A stretch of DNA of 64,000 bases from assembly GCF_000264905.1 (NCBI RefSeq), contig NW_006763135.1, positions 1,467,179 through 1,531,178 on the forward strand, given 5' to 3'. Shown here piece by piece: positions 9,930 through 18,645 of this stretch (the first letter of the stretch is position 1; the number at the start of each line of letters is the position of its first letter). Source of the stretch: Stereum hirsutum FP-91666 SS1. Taxonomy: Eukaryota; Basidiomycota; Agaricomycetes; Russulales; Stereaceae. The notes under the pieces are model-generated. The model worked only from the letters and a program-made list of their open reading frames with translations, made no database searches and was not told the DNA's origin. The position numbers and the translations under genes are program-made.

Positions 9930-12352
9930 TCAAGTTCGCTGCCTCTTGGACAAATCTATTGTCAACCATCCATCCGTTCACCTTCAGCTTCGATTATCCT
10001 AGCGGTCAGCCATTGAAAGAACATACCGTCATAGCTCTCGTCATTTTCCCTCTTCGTACCTCTGTTTGCCACCCTGGGGTCCCGAGTGCGTTCGACAAAT
10101 TGAGCGCCCGGAGGCGGGAATGGGAGAGCTCCATGATTACGAGTTCCTGGTCCTAATCCACCAAATAAATGAGTTCGAGAACGAGGGTGATTATAGTTTG
10201 CAAGCATTGAATTCTCACCTGGGCCATAGAGATCACGGGGGTGAAAGGCCCCTGGCCCGCCACGGGTGGTAGTATCACGCCGAGGCTGATTGTACCCAGT
10301 GATATCGCGTCTGGAGGGGTAGGAGTATCCTCCTGACGAGACAACAAAAGATACATGAGTACCAGTACAACACACCGTGGTAGAATCAACGAAACCTGGT
10401 CCTGAGTGTTGATGTTGTGCGTGAGGTATTCCGGGTGGGCGAGGGTATCCTTGAGCGCCGAGATTGTCATGCCCTGGCTCAGACTTGACAGTGTATGGGT
10501 ATTCTGTACAGGATGATGACGTTCGACTTGGTACGAAGCTCATTCAGACGGCCTTGGACTTACGACGTGGGCCCGGTGGTGGTGGGTATAAGTTGTGTGG
10601 CTGATTAGGCTCGTGTTTCACGGGGGGATATCCTACTTAAAGAATCAATATGTTTATCACGACGAAATGAGTGAGGGAAAGGATCGTGAGACGAAGGCAG
10701 GCAACGCACCAGAGACGTTCGATGACGGGGCTGCTTGTGGGTTTTGATCTTGTCGCGCCGGAGGAATGCCAGGCTCTGGTTTGACCACAGGCTCAGTTTT
10801 CACAGCATTCGCCGCTGTTGAGGACGGCCCGGCTCCAGCTGAAAATTTGATATGAGATATGAGGCCAAACGACTCCATAACGTAGATGTACTCGATATAC
10901 CTGAGTTCGTTGCAGGTGCAGATCCTCGCCATTGCAGGTAAGCTTCCAACAGAGCAGGAGAAGGTTTGTGCTCTGTACGAGAGTGAATTCGACGTCAAAC
11001 GCTGTGACTAATCACTAAAGAGATTGCAATATACCCTCAGACGGTTCATCTTTGACGGATCCGCTTCCCGGCTCTCGTTTGACATGGTGATTAGAGCGAA
11101 GAGCCTGCAGAGAGGCCTCCTCTGGGGTGACTCGTTAATGAATGTTGCGCACGGGATGGCAAATAGAATGAAGTCACCTTGCTCGTATGGATCCATCTTC
11201 GACTTCAGTTTGGCTATTGCAAGGAACAGTAGCTGTGTCAGCCCTGGTTTGCAAAGCATGCCACCACACAGGCTCGAAGACTGACCTGATTGATCTTGGT
11301 GCTCTGCCTTGACGGTAGGAACGACGGACTTCACGTCCGCTTCAGTCTTCGGCTTAACATCTACTTCAGTCTTCGGCTTAACGTCTACTTCAGTCTTCGG
11401 CTTCGCGTCTCCTGGTGCTTCCGGTTTGACCACCGGTTCCGGAGTAGGGGAGCGCAACATATCTTGCGGCCACGGTAGAGCCCATCCCATCCTTTTAATC
11501 GGCTGTGATATCGTGTGACCCTTATACCTCTTAGGTCGAGGGTACGGTAAAGAAAAGGGTATCTTTGTGCCTTGTTTCAGTTCGTCCGGTATAGTCTCGG
11601 TCCAGCCATCTCCTGTATGAAGCAACGTTGACATTGTTAGTCGGGTTCAAATGGAAGACGTCGAGACCTACGGTTCGCCGGATTTCCCTTCGCCTTGTAG
11701 TCATAGAGGTAAACATTCGAAGGAGGCAAATTAGGCCTCGGCCCTATATGTTGTCCTAATACTGGAAGCGCGAACAAGTCATTGCCTTTGGGGATCTTGA
11801 CAAGGACTTCATTTCTCTGTGGGCGATGTCAGCGATCCCAAAAGGTTCTCCGCATGCTATAAAACGTCATACCGTCCTCGTCCAATAAACGGCTTCAACG
11901 GGATCAAACTGTGTACCTAGCATGAATTTAAACCACGTTCCAAGCCGGGCGAAGCTCTGAGGGTCTGACGCCCTGTGGGCAGGCTGCGCCATGCCAATAG
12001 GATTCTCGACCACCAGGTAGTCAGAGTCCTCATCCTCTTTGTATGTTTTGACCATTAAGTTCAAGACGGTCAGAGACGCATGCACGTCGTCTCCAGACTA
12101 CCAGACTAAGAGAAACACCGGAGCTGCTTACTCAAAACTCGCCACAAGATACGCTGAACGGTAAACAGGCCACAGCGCGATATCTACCAACCGAAGGACC
12201 CAGAAAATACGCAGTGAGCGGTTACGAACTTGAGCTGAAGCTAGTGATGCAGTCAAAGTAGCCTCGAGGCGGACCACAAAGCCGTCGATGATCGTGGCAG
12301 CGAAGCAGGAGTTGACGAACCTCACCGACGCCACACCATTTGGTGTACCCAT
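9930..12352 (-). CDS. VKxE-repeat protein with symmetric phase-1 exons, unknown function
   Basis: Model: complement(join(9930..9955, 10027..10152, 10219..10503, 10564..10635, 10710..10838, 10901..10972, 11035..11121, 11178..11243, 11286..11612, 11672..11816, 11873..12097, 12188..12352)), 574 aa, 12 exons. I do not recognise a catalytic domain. The N-terminal ~250 residues look folded (segments such as ENPIGMAQPAHRASDP and DELKQGTKIPFSLPYPRP). The C-terminal part is disordered and Pro/Gly-rich, with eight VKxE motifs (VKPE, VKAE, VKRE, VKDE, VKTE, VKPE, VKHE, VKSE), most continuing VKxEP. These match the psi-K-x-E SUMO consensus. A 24-bp tandem repeat encodes three KPKTEVDV-like units. From the intron ending exon 3 onward every intron is phase 1. 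The 10219..10503 exon could contain a further intron. Start and first junction are less certain. The nucleus is the likely location, by inference from the motifs. Confidence 0.7.
11334..11405 (-). repeat. 24-bp tandem repeat, three units, in coding sequence
   Basis: Three head-to-tail copies of a unit containing cagtcttcggcttaac, nearly identical at base level, inside the 11286..11612 exon of the VKxE protein. Each unit encodes eight residues (KPKTEVDV-like). The spacing keeps the frame, so copy number can vary without breaking the gene. Confidence 0.85.
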
Positions 12353-12969
12353 TTCAAACTCCGCGCAATCGCAATTTCAAATCGCCACTCCGACGGTCGC
12401 GTTGGAGAAAACAAAATTTAATTCTACAGATAATGCATATTCATCTTGGGCATCCTGTGTATTTTATCCTGGGAACCTTAATGCATTTTCTCAGCCCCAA
12501 AGTCAACAGCTTGAGTGAGTATGGGAAGGGAAGCGAGAAAATGAATTAATTTAGAATGGCGGATTAAGGAGTGGGCCTACACTGTAGGTCGACGCCCGGC
12601 ACGGCGGCAGCTAATGATTATCGTAGTGGGCCACACCAAAGTTCTGCCTACTCAGAGGCACATTATCTAGAGAATTCAAAACCTTCAGGCGGCAGAATTC
12701 AGACAGACTGAAAACCGCTAAAGCGTAGACCTAAAAGCATATTAAGTACAAGAGAGAACAAGACAACAACACATTCGTAGATTATAGAGTCCGAGTACAC
12801 GTCCCAAGATGATCTAGCGATGAGAGACTCCCCACTATCCATACCACAACATGCGACAACCAGAGAAAAAGAAGGTGAAAGTCTTGGGACCATGGTTGAG
12901 CCAAACAGAGGAACGGGGCCCCTCAACGCTCTACCACGGTCTCCGACGACAGCGAGATGGAGGTACCGA
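12353..12969. other. Intergenic region
   Basis: 617 bp between the VKxE gene start (12352, minus) and the Cld1-like stop (12970, minus). It should contain the promoter of the former and the 3' UTR of the latter. Short ORFs on both strands show no motif. Confidence 0.4.
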
Positions 12970-14747
12970 TCAATCACGATAGTCGAGTTCCTTCATGAGG
13001 AGCTTGTTGACGGCCTTCGCATTGTCGAGGTATACTACAAGGGGACAAAGAACCGGTGTGAGCTCTGGTGCACAGGGTATGGGGCAAACGAATGTGCGCT
13101 CTGGGTAGAGTAGGCGCAAGTATAGAACGCTAACGTACCATGGTGGCCAGCTCTGGGTACGATATACATCCTTCCATCCTCATTGCCAGCTGCGCGCATG
13201 TTATCTATGGACTGAACTCCGCCTTCTGGGTCCATCCAGTCATGCTCGCCGTCTATCGCCACGCAAAACGATCGAGAGTCAGTTTAGTTTAGATGCGCTT
13301 GCACTCCGAAATGAAATGAAAAGGCGGGGTCGAATCCGGTTAAGACCGGGGCTGAGATGTGCACAGGACTTACAAACGAAGGTGACTGGGATATCGAGTG
13401 CCGCGATTCGATCGACGAGAGGCATCCGAGCGTGAGCACCTGGTGCTAATATATGGGCTGCAAGGGAGTAGAGAAGGGCCGAAGTGACAGGTCCGTGTCA
13501 GTGATATGAGATATCGGTGAGAACAAGGCGAGCGAGGGAGTTGTGAGACGAAAAACGGAGCTGAAACTTACAAATGCAGTACTCCCCAGAACCCTTTGCC
13601 AATGTGATGTTCATAATGTAGTCATGCATCTCTCTCGTCTCCTCTTCGCTCAACGCCGAGAACCGTCGAGACGAGTACTGAGAATGACCATGGTTAATAG
13701 GGAGTCGAAAAATAAATGTTGGGTAAACTGAAATTACCTTGCCAACAAGCATGGGTCCCCAGAACAAAGTCGACCGTACAACCTGGAAAGGACTCCATCC
13801 TTCTTCCCATAGATAGGTGAACAATTTGGCCCTCGTACTCTCCTGTCTTTTCTGAGCCGCCTGCTCCTGCCTAACCTCGTTCACATTCCGTCTCGTCGCC
13901 GCTTCCGGCCCTTCAGAACCACTCATCTGCTCATCCGTCACCTCCCTCGAAGGCATCGTGGTATTATTCGGATCCCTCGGCACGCCCGCAGGCGAAAGCA
14001 AGACCAACTTGCTGACCCGAGTGGGATACTTCAACGCATAAACTACGCTGAGATATGCGCCAAGCGAGTGACCGACGAGTGTCATCTTCTCCAACCCCAT
14101 TCGTTGCCGCCACTGCTCCAGAGAGTCGACGAAGAAAGACTCTGCCTCGGCGACCCTCCCCTCTATATCGTCGCGTCGAGCCTTGACGCGGAAGGGAACG
14201 CGAGCGGAGCGACCCATGCCGAGCCAGTCGAGAGCATAGGCGGGTGTACCTTGCTTAGACACCCACTGGGCCAAGGTTGGGAAGTTGAGGAAATAGAACC
14301 CGAGGCCGGCACCATATCCGTGAAGGAAGACTGGTGGTGGTGGTCCGTTGTGAGATGGGGAGGTGGGAGTGAAGGACACGGTGTTTAGGTAATGTTTAGG
14401 ATTGTCGAGGGCGACCTGGGTACTCCGGGCGACGACCGGACCATCCTCGGAGAGAGACTGTTGTGAAGAAGACTTGAAGAATGGTAGGCGTCTGTTCATA
14501 CATGAGTGCATGATAGATACGCTAGACAAAGTGAGGGACGCACCGTAGAAGACGCTCTTCACTATGTGCGCTCTGCTTCTCTCCAGCTGACCACCTGGAT
14601 GGTCACCATTGGCGAGAAACTCTTTGGCGATACAAACAAGAGTGCGTACCAAGATTTGAACGATGCAGCGAACGTCGAGGGGATCTCGCGGGCTGGTGGA
14701 AGTGAGACTGTCGCACCGTCGCCGAGAGGGTCAGTAGCAGTAGCCAT
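12970..14747 (-). CDS. CLD1: Alpha/beta hydrolase of the ABHD4/5-Cld1 (cardiolipin phospholipase) group
   Basis: Model: complement(join(12970..13034, 13139..13252, 13374..13457, 13572..13677, 13738..14491, 14544..14594, 14650..14747)), 423 aa, seven exons. Splicing the two short 5' exons gives FAASFKSWWSAGEKQ and EERLLRRLPFF, as in Cld1-like proteins. Motifs in order: oxyanion HGYGAG, LDWLGMGRSARVPF, the nucleophile elbow GHSLG, AKGSGEYCISHILAPGAHAR, the acid-containing FVYGEHDWMDPEGG and the His-containing RAGHHVYLDN (also an Hx4D match). In yeast, Cld1 deacylates cardiolipin in mitochondria, and ABHD5 relatives act on lipid droplets; which role applies here is inference. An insertion of about 50 charged residues (SREVTDEQMSGSEGPEAA and following) sits after the PAGVPRDP segment, as in many fungal members. 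Confidence 0.88.
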
Positions 14748-16067
14748 AAGTCTGAAGAGACGGGCGCGTGCAGCTGCTGAAGCCAGGAGGGGTGTTTAAG
14801 ATAGTGGGAAGAGTGTGAAGGTAAATTGGGAGAGAAGGGAGGTGACGGAGGGAGAAAACGAGAAGGCAGCGAAAGAGGTGAAAGTGGGCCAAAGTGATAT
14901 AGCGTGCCGGAGCGTGCGCAAAGCCGGCTGTGGCAATCGGCAGACGTCAGCGATTGATCGAGTTATGTAATCGTTAGATACAGCTTCGTGCCACCGCCAC
15001 ACCTCACCATCTTCAAACTGTCCTCAACACATTCTCTTGAGTCTCGACCCCGTCCATTCCCCAACACGTTGTCCTACTCCCCAGCATGCTGCATCTTGAA
15101 CGGGTCAGGCGGCTCCTTGTGTAGAATAACAGTCATCGCGCTGATCCTCTTCACGTCCATTATCAGTGTCGCACCGTGGTCCCCATTCTTGTGTAGTGAA
15201 CCTAGACTCACGACTCCAACGATGGGGATGAAAAGCTGCCCCAGTTTTGCATCAGGATTTCCAAAAGCCTGAGAACAGACCAGGCCAGAACATACCTCTA
15301 CCGTCCTGCTCCTCGTACCACTTCGCATCGTACAGCAACAAGACTCCCTCATCTCCACCCATGTCCATTAACTTTCAAATCGCCGCCTCATGTCACTCTG
15401 TAATCCCAATCTTCCTATACGAGCATCACGTACGGCAATAGTGAAGCGCGCGCCAAGATGTTGTGGTGTTTGGAAGCGGCGACCATGCACGTCGAATCGT
15501 TCTCGTAGCAGTCAAAGCCAAAGGCCAACGGACTTCTGCTTCTCACTAGAGGTAATGCGTGCGAGAAAGAGAGGAGTCGGCGGAATACACAGAAGTGGCA
15601 CCAGCAAGGATATTCGGCTCTTTCGCTTGAGAGGGACTTGAAGGAGGAGAGAGCGGCCAACTTTGTCTTGCGTTTCGTGATGGAGGTCAGTGCTTGGAGG
15701 AATTGGAGAGGATCGCATGTCGTGGAGATTTGTAGTTGGAAACAGTGTGTCATGACGTCGAAATCTTTGGCCGATCGCTGGACTGACGTCCTACCATAGA
15801 GAACGACCATAAGTTAACCGTGGGCGGTACCAAAAGAACCGACGACTCGTTCGTTGTGAATCAGGCTTAAGATTTCGAAGGCACGGTGAACGAAGCACCA
15901 TACAAGAAGCAAAGCAAGGGATGAATATGACGGCCACTAAAATGCAAATAAACATAGAACGCAGAACGAGTCCTGCACCAAATAAACCAAAGGGGGGTCA
16001 GACCTCTCACAAAACGAACTCGAGCACAAGAAAAAATAACGCACAGAGGAAAAGACACCACACCCCT
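14748..16067. other. Unresolved intergenic stretch with minus-strand open fragments
   Basis: 1.3 kb between the Cld1-like start and the uS11m stop. On the minus strand several segments look mildly coding, for example GVLLLYDAKWYEEQDGR near 15300-15365 followed by a GTATGT donor, and VILHKEPPDPFKMQHAGE near 15075-15130. I could not join them in phase. It may hold a small multi-exon gene or only UTRs and chance ORFs. Confidence 0.3.
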
Positions 16068-16760
16068 TCACAATCGCCTCGTCTTCTTCGCCCTCGTTCC
16101 ACCAATCTTAATCGGCGTCTGGTCCGTCAGCCTATTCACCATCGGCCTCACCATCTCCCCCTCACTCGTCATCAACGCATTATACACCGCGTCCCTCCCG
16201 TCTCCGAACCCCTTGAACAAAATCTCGACCTTCAGGGTCGGTATCTTAATCTGCAAATCCTCCAGCCTCTTGAACGCCCTCACAACACACTGATACCCCG
16301 CCTCGTAGTCCCCCTTCTTCGAGCCCTTGAACCCGACCGAGCCCCCCGACCAACCCGACTTCGAAATCGGATTGCCCCGCTCGTTCGTGATCACAATCTG
16401 CGTGTTGTTAGGCCCGCTTTTGACGTACAGACGGTGTTGGACCACATTGGTCGCTTGTGCGCTGAGAGAGGTAGAGCCGGAGGACTGGGCGAGGGGATTG
16501 ATGGGTATCGCGCCAGGAGGGGCTTCTGGCGGTCCTGCGTCCGAGGCCGGTAAAGCGCCTGTTGCTGTTGCTAAATGAAAGGCAAAGGGTGGGGTCGGTG
16601 CTGGTGGTGGAAGTGTAGAGGTAGACGTGGATGTAGAAGTCGAGGAAGAAGGGTACGCGGGTGTTTCCTGTCGTCGGTACAGCGAAGTCGAAAGCATCCG
16701 ACGCGTCGTCGTCCTTGGTGTGATAGTGCGAGCCGACGCCCGCAGAGCAAACAACGACAT
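16068..16760 (-). CDS. uS11m: Mitochondrial small-subunit ribosomal protein uS11m
   Basis: Single exon, 230 aa. The C-terminal half is a clear S11 domain: HRLYVKSGPNNTQIVITNE, SGWSGGSVGFKGSKKGDYEA, LKVEILFKGFGDGRDAVYNAL, and the terminal ITDQTPIKIGGTRAKKTRRL-type end. The N-terminal ~100 residues contain an Arg/Ser/Thr-rich presequence (MSLFALRASARTITPRTTTR), as expected for mitochondrial import, then a low-complexity Ser/Thr/Pro linker. uS11m sits on the platform of the mitochondrial small subunit near the mRNA exit. The gene is divergent from QCR9 with 220 bp between the two start codons. Confidence 0.95.
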   Translation of the reverse strand: MSLFALRASARTITPRTTTRRMLSTSLYRRQETPAYPSSSTSTSTSTSTLPPPAPTPPFAFHLATATGALPASDAGPPEAPPGAIPINPLAQSSGSTSLSAQATNVVQHRLYVKSGPNNTQIVITNERGNPISKSGWSGGSVGFKGSKKGDYEAGYQCVVRAFKRLEDLQIKIPTLKVEILFKGFGDGRDAVYNALMTSEGEMVRPMVNRLTDQTPIKIGGTRAKKTRRL

Positions 16761-16980
16761 GGCCCACCGCTTTTTGGTGTGAATTGAGTGAAAGGGTGAG
16801 TACTGAGCGAGCAGACGCGTCGGCCGGTTGAGATTTCGACTTGGTCAAAATCGCGAGGAAACCATTCGTCCGTTCGGGCTCCGCCGACTTCCCCATTTGG
16901 ATGGGCACCTTCGGACGCGAGCGGAACGCAAGGACGAGCAACCTGAACCTCTTCACCGCACGCACGCACAACTAAAAGCC
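16761..16980. promoter_or_regulatory. Shared bidirectional promoter region of uS11m and QCR9
   Basis: Only 220 bp separate the divergent ATGs of two nuclear genes for mitochondrial proteins. The segment contains both 5' UTRs and any core promoter elements. No clear TATA box is present, which is usual for housekeeping bidirectional promoters. Confidence 0.6.
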
Positions 16981-17434
16981 ATGTCTGGGGTACGTTCTTT
17001 CTTCTGTTGTCCGTCGAACCTCTGTCACTGACATATAAACCATTTGATTAGCTCTCCAACGCGTTCTACAACGCTTTCGTCAAGCGAAACAGTGAGCCCC
17101 GCTAAAACCATAAATATACCAATCGCAAAGCCCTCACTCATCCTTCCCTTACCTTCTCAAACGAACAGGTGTCTACGTGAGCACTATCTTCGTCGGCGCA
17201 TTCGCTTTCGGCGTCGGCTTTGACGTCGGCGTCACTAAACTCTGGGATACCTGGAACAAGGGGGTACGTCCACCTCTCCACCTCTCCACCCCTCCACCTC
17301 CCTCTGCCACCCCATCCCCCCCGACTACCACCCTCTCACTTCCCCGAACGAGCGGAACTTAACGCCCGAACGCCTATTCGGTTTTACAGAAACAATGGAA
17401 AGACATCCGCTCGAAATACATCACGGAGGAATGA
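16981..17434 (+). CDS. QCR9: Ubiquinol-cytochrome c reductase subunit 9 (complex III)
   Basis: Model: join(16981..16989, 17052..17091, 17169..17263, 17390..17434), 62 aa, four exons. The first exon carries only MSG. The joined product has the family pattern: LSNAFYNAFVKRNSVYVSTI, then a single transmembrane helix (FVGAFAFGVGFDVGVTKLW) and the matrix/intermembrane tail WDTWNKGKQWKDIR ending KYITEE. Length matches Qcr9 (about 56-66 aa). It is a small membrane subunit that stabilises the Rieske protein region of the cytochrome bc1 complex. None of its exons exceeds 32 codons, so it would be missed by length-based gene finding. Transcribed away from uS11m. Confidence 0.95.
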
Positions 17435-17493
17435 GCGTCTGACTAGATTAGGCTCTGTTCGTCTCGTCTTGTATGTGGTCATGAGAATCCATT

Positions 17494-17516
17494 TTCTTTC
17501 TTTCTTTCTTTCTTCT
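17494..17516. repeat. (TTTC)n microsatellite
   Basis: About six consecutive tttc units, imperfect at the right end, downstream of QCR9. Confidence 0.85.
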
Positions 17517-18212
17517 TGGCATCGTTATGTCTTCCTTGTGAGCTCTGAGCAACACACATCCCGCGATCGCGACGAACCGAGCATATCGACCGACCACCAC
17601 ATCGACTTCAGCGCACCCTTCCCATCCCGGCAGACCAACTCCATCTCACCCACCCTACACATACCTCCAAGCCTTCGACCATCTATTGATGCCCAGCCCC
17701 TCAGCCTACGCAACCCTCCATCATCCAAGACGCAAGACGCAACCCAATGCCTTCTATTCAATAATTTAAGGAAAAGAAAAGAAAGAAACGAACACAGTCC
17801 CCAATATTACGTATGTATGTACATCCCGCCGTCAACAAACAAACAACCAACACCACGAATCGCAAATCGTTCGGAACGGCAGGATAAAACAAAAACAAAA
17901 ACAAAAAAGCAAACTATTTCGGTGGACGGCCACCCTCCCAGGATCCCAATCAACCAAATAACCGCGAACCATGCACCATGCCCCGCCCACACACAGACAG
18001 AGAAAAATTCGAACCGTCTATACTGTAACAACCAAGATTTCAGACTGAGGGAATTTGAGACTTGGGCACTGAGTACTGAGATTGAGAAACAGAAAATATT
18101 TGGAGAGAGGAGAGAAGAGGAGAGACAGAAAGACAAGACAAGACACTGAGGCATGCATGCAACAATACTGGAAGAGAGAGATGGGAAAATGAGAGATAGG
18201 AAATAGGAAGAG

Positions 18213-18312
18213 AGGGTGAGAGAGAGAGAAATGACATTGGATTGAGCGAGACAATCGAGCAATGAGCGATAATGAGATGCGATTGGTAGAGAAATGAGAG
18301 AGAGAGAGAGAT
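18213..18312. repeat. GA-rich low-complexity tract
   Basis: Several runs of alternating g and a, including seven or more GA dinucleotides near 18298-18311, inside the 3' region between QCR9 and KCS1. Confidence 0.8.
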
Positions 18313-18645
18313 GCCAATGACGATCGAGCGCAAACAAAAACAAAATTAGAGTTATGCAAGTATGTATGTACATACGTGTGAGACACAGACGGTGAGGACT
18401 CGATCCGAGTGCGTCGAGTGAGACAAAACGAGGTAGGTGGGAAAGAAAGGAAAACGGATAGGGTGCCGCACGAGTTGAAACAACAGAAATAAAATGGTGA
18501 ACAGAGAACGAGACGAGGAAAAAAAACAAGACGCAAAAAATAGAATCAGACAAGGCCAAAGCCATATGTGAGGAAGAACGAAGCCGCGAGCTGAGAGAGC
18601 CGAGAAAAGCAGGAAGAAGACCGACAAGAAGAGAAGTCACCACAC

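Larger units (their letters stand above)
17435..18645. other. Convergent 3' region with simple-sequence tracts
   Basis: 1.2 kb between the QCR9 stop and the KCS1 stop. It contains a TTTC run (about 17494-17516), an AAAAC run (about 17886-17907) and long GA-rich stretches (about 18110-18312). ORFs on either strand here are low-complexity and I do not call them. Confidence 0.6.

Noticed and set aside
13322..13360. tRNA-like T-arm string (gggtcgaatcc)
   Set aside because: It lies inside an intron of the Cld1-like gene, and no matching acceptor, D or anticodon stems could be paired around it.
16327..16578. Plus-strand ORF opposite uS11m
   Set aside because: Antisense shadow of a well-supported single-exon ribosomal protein.
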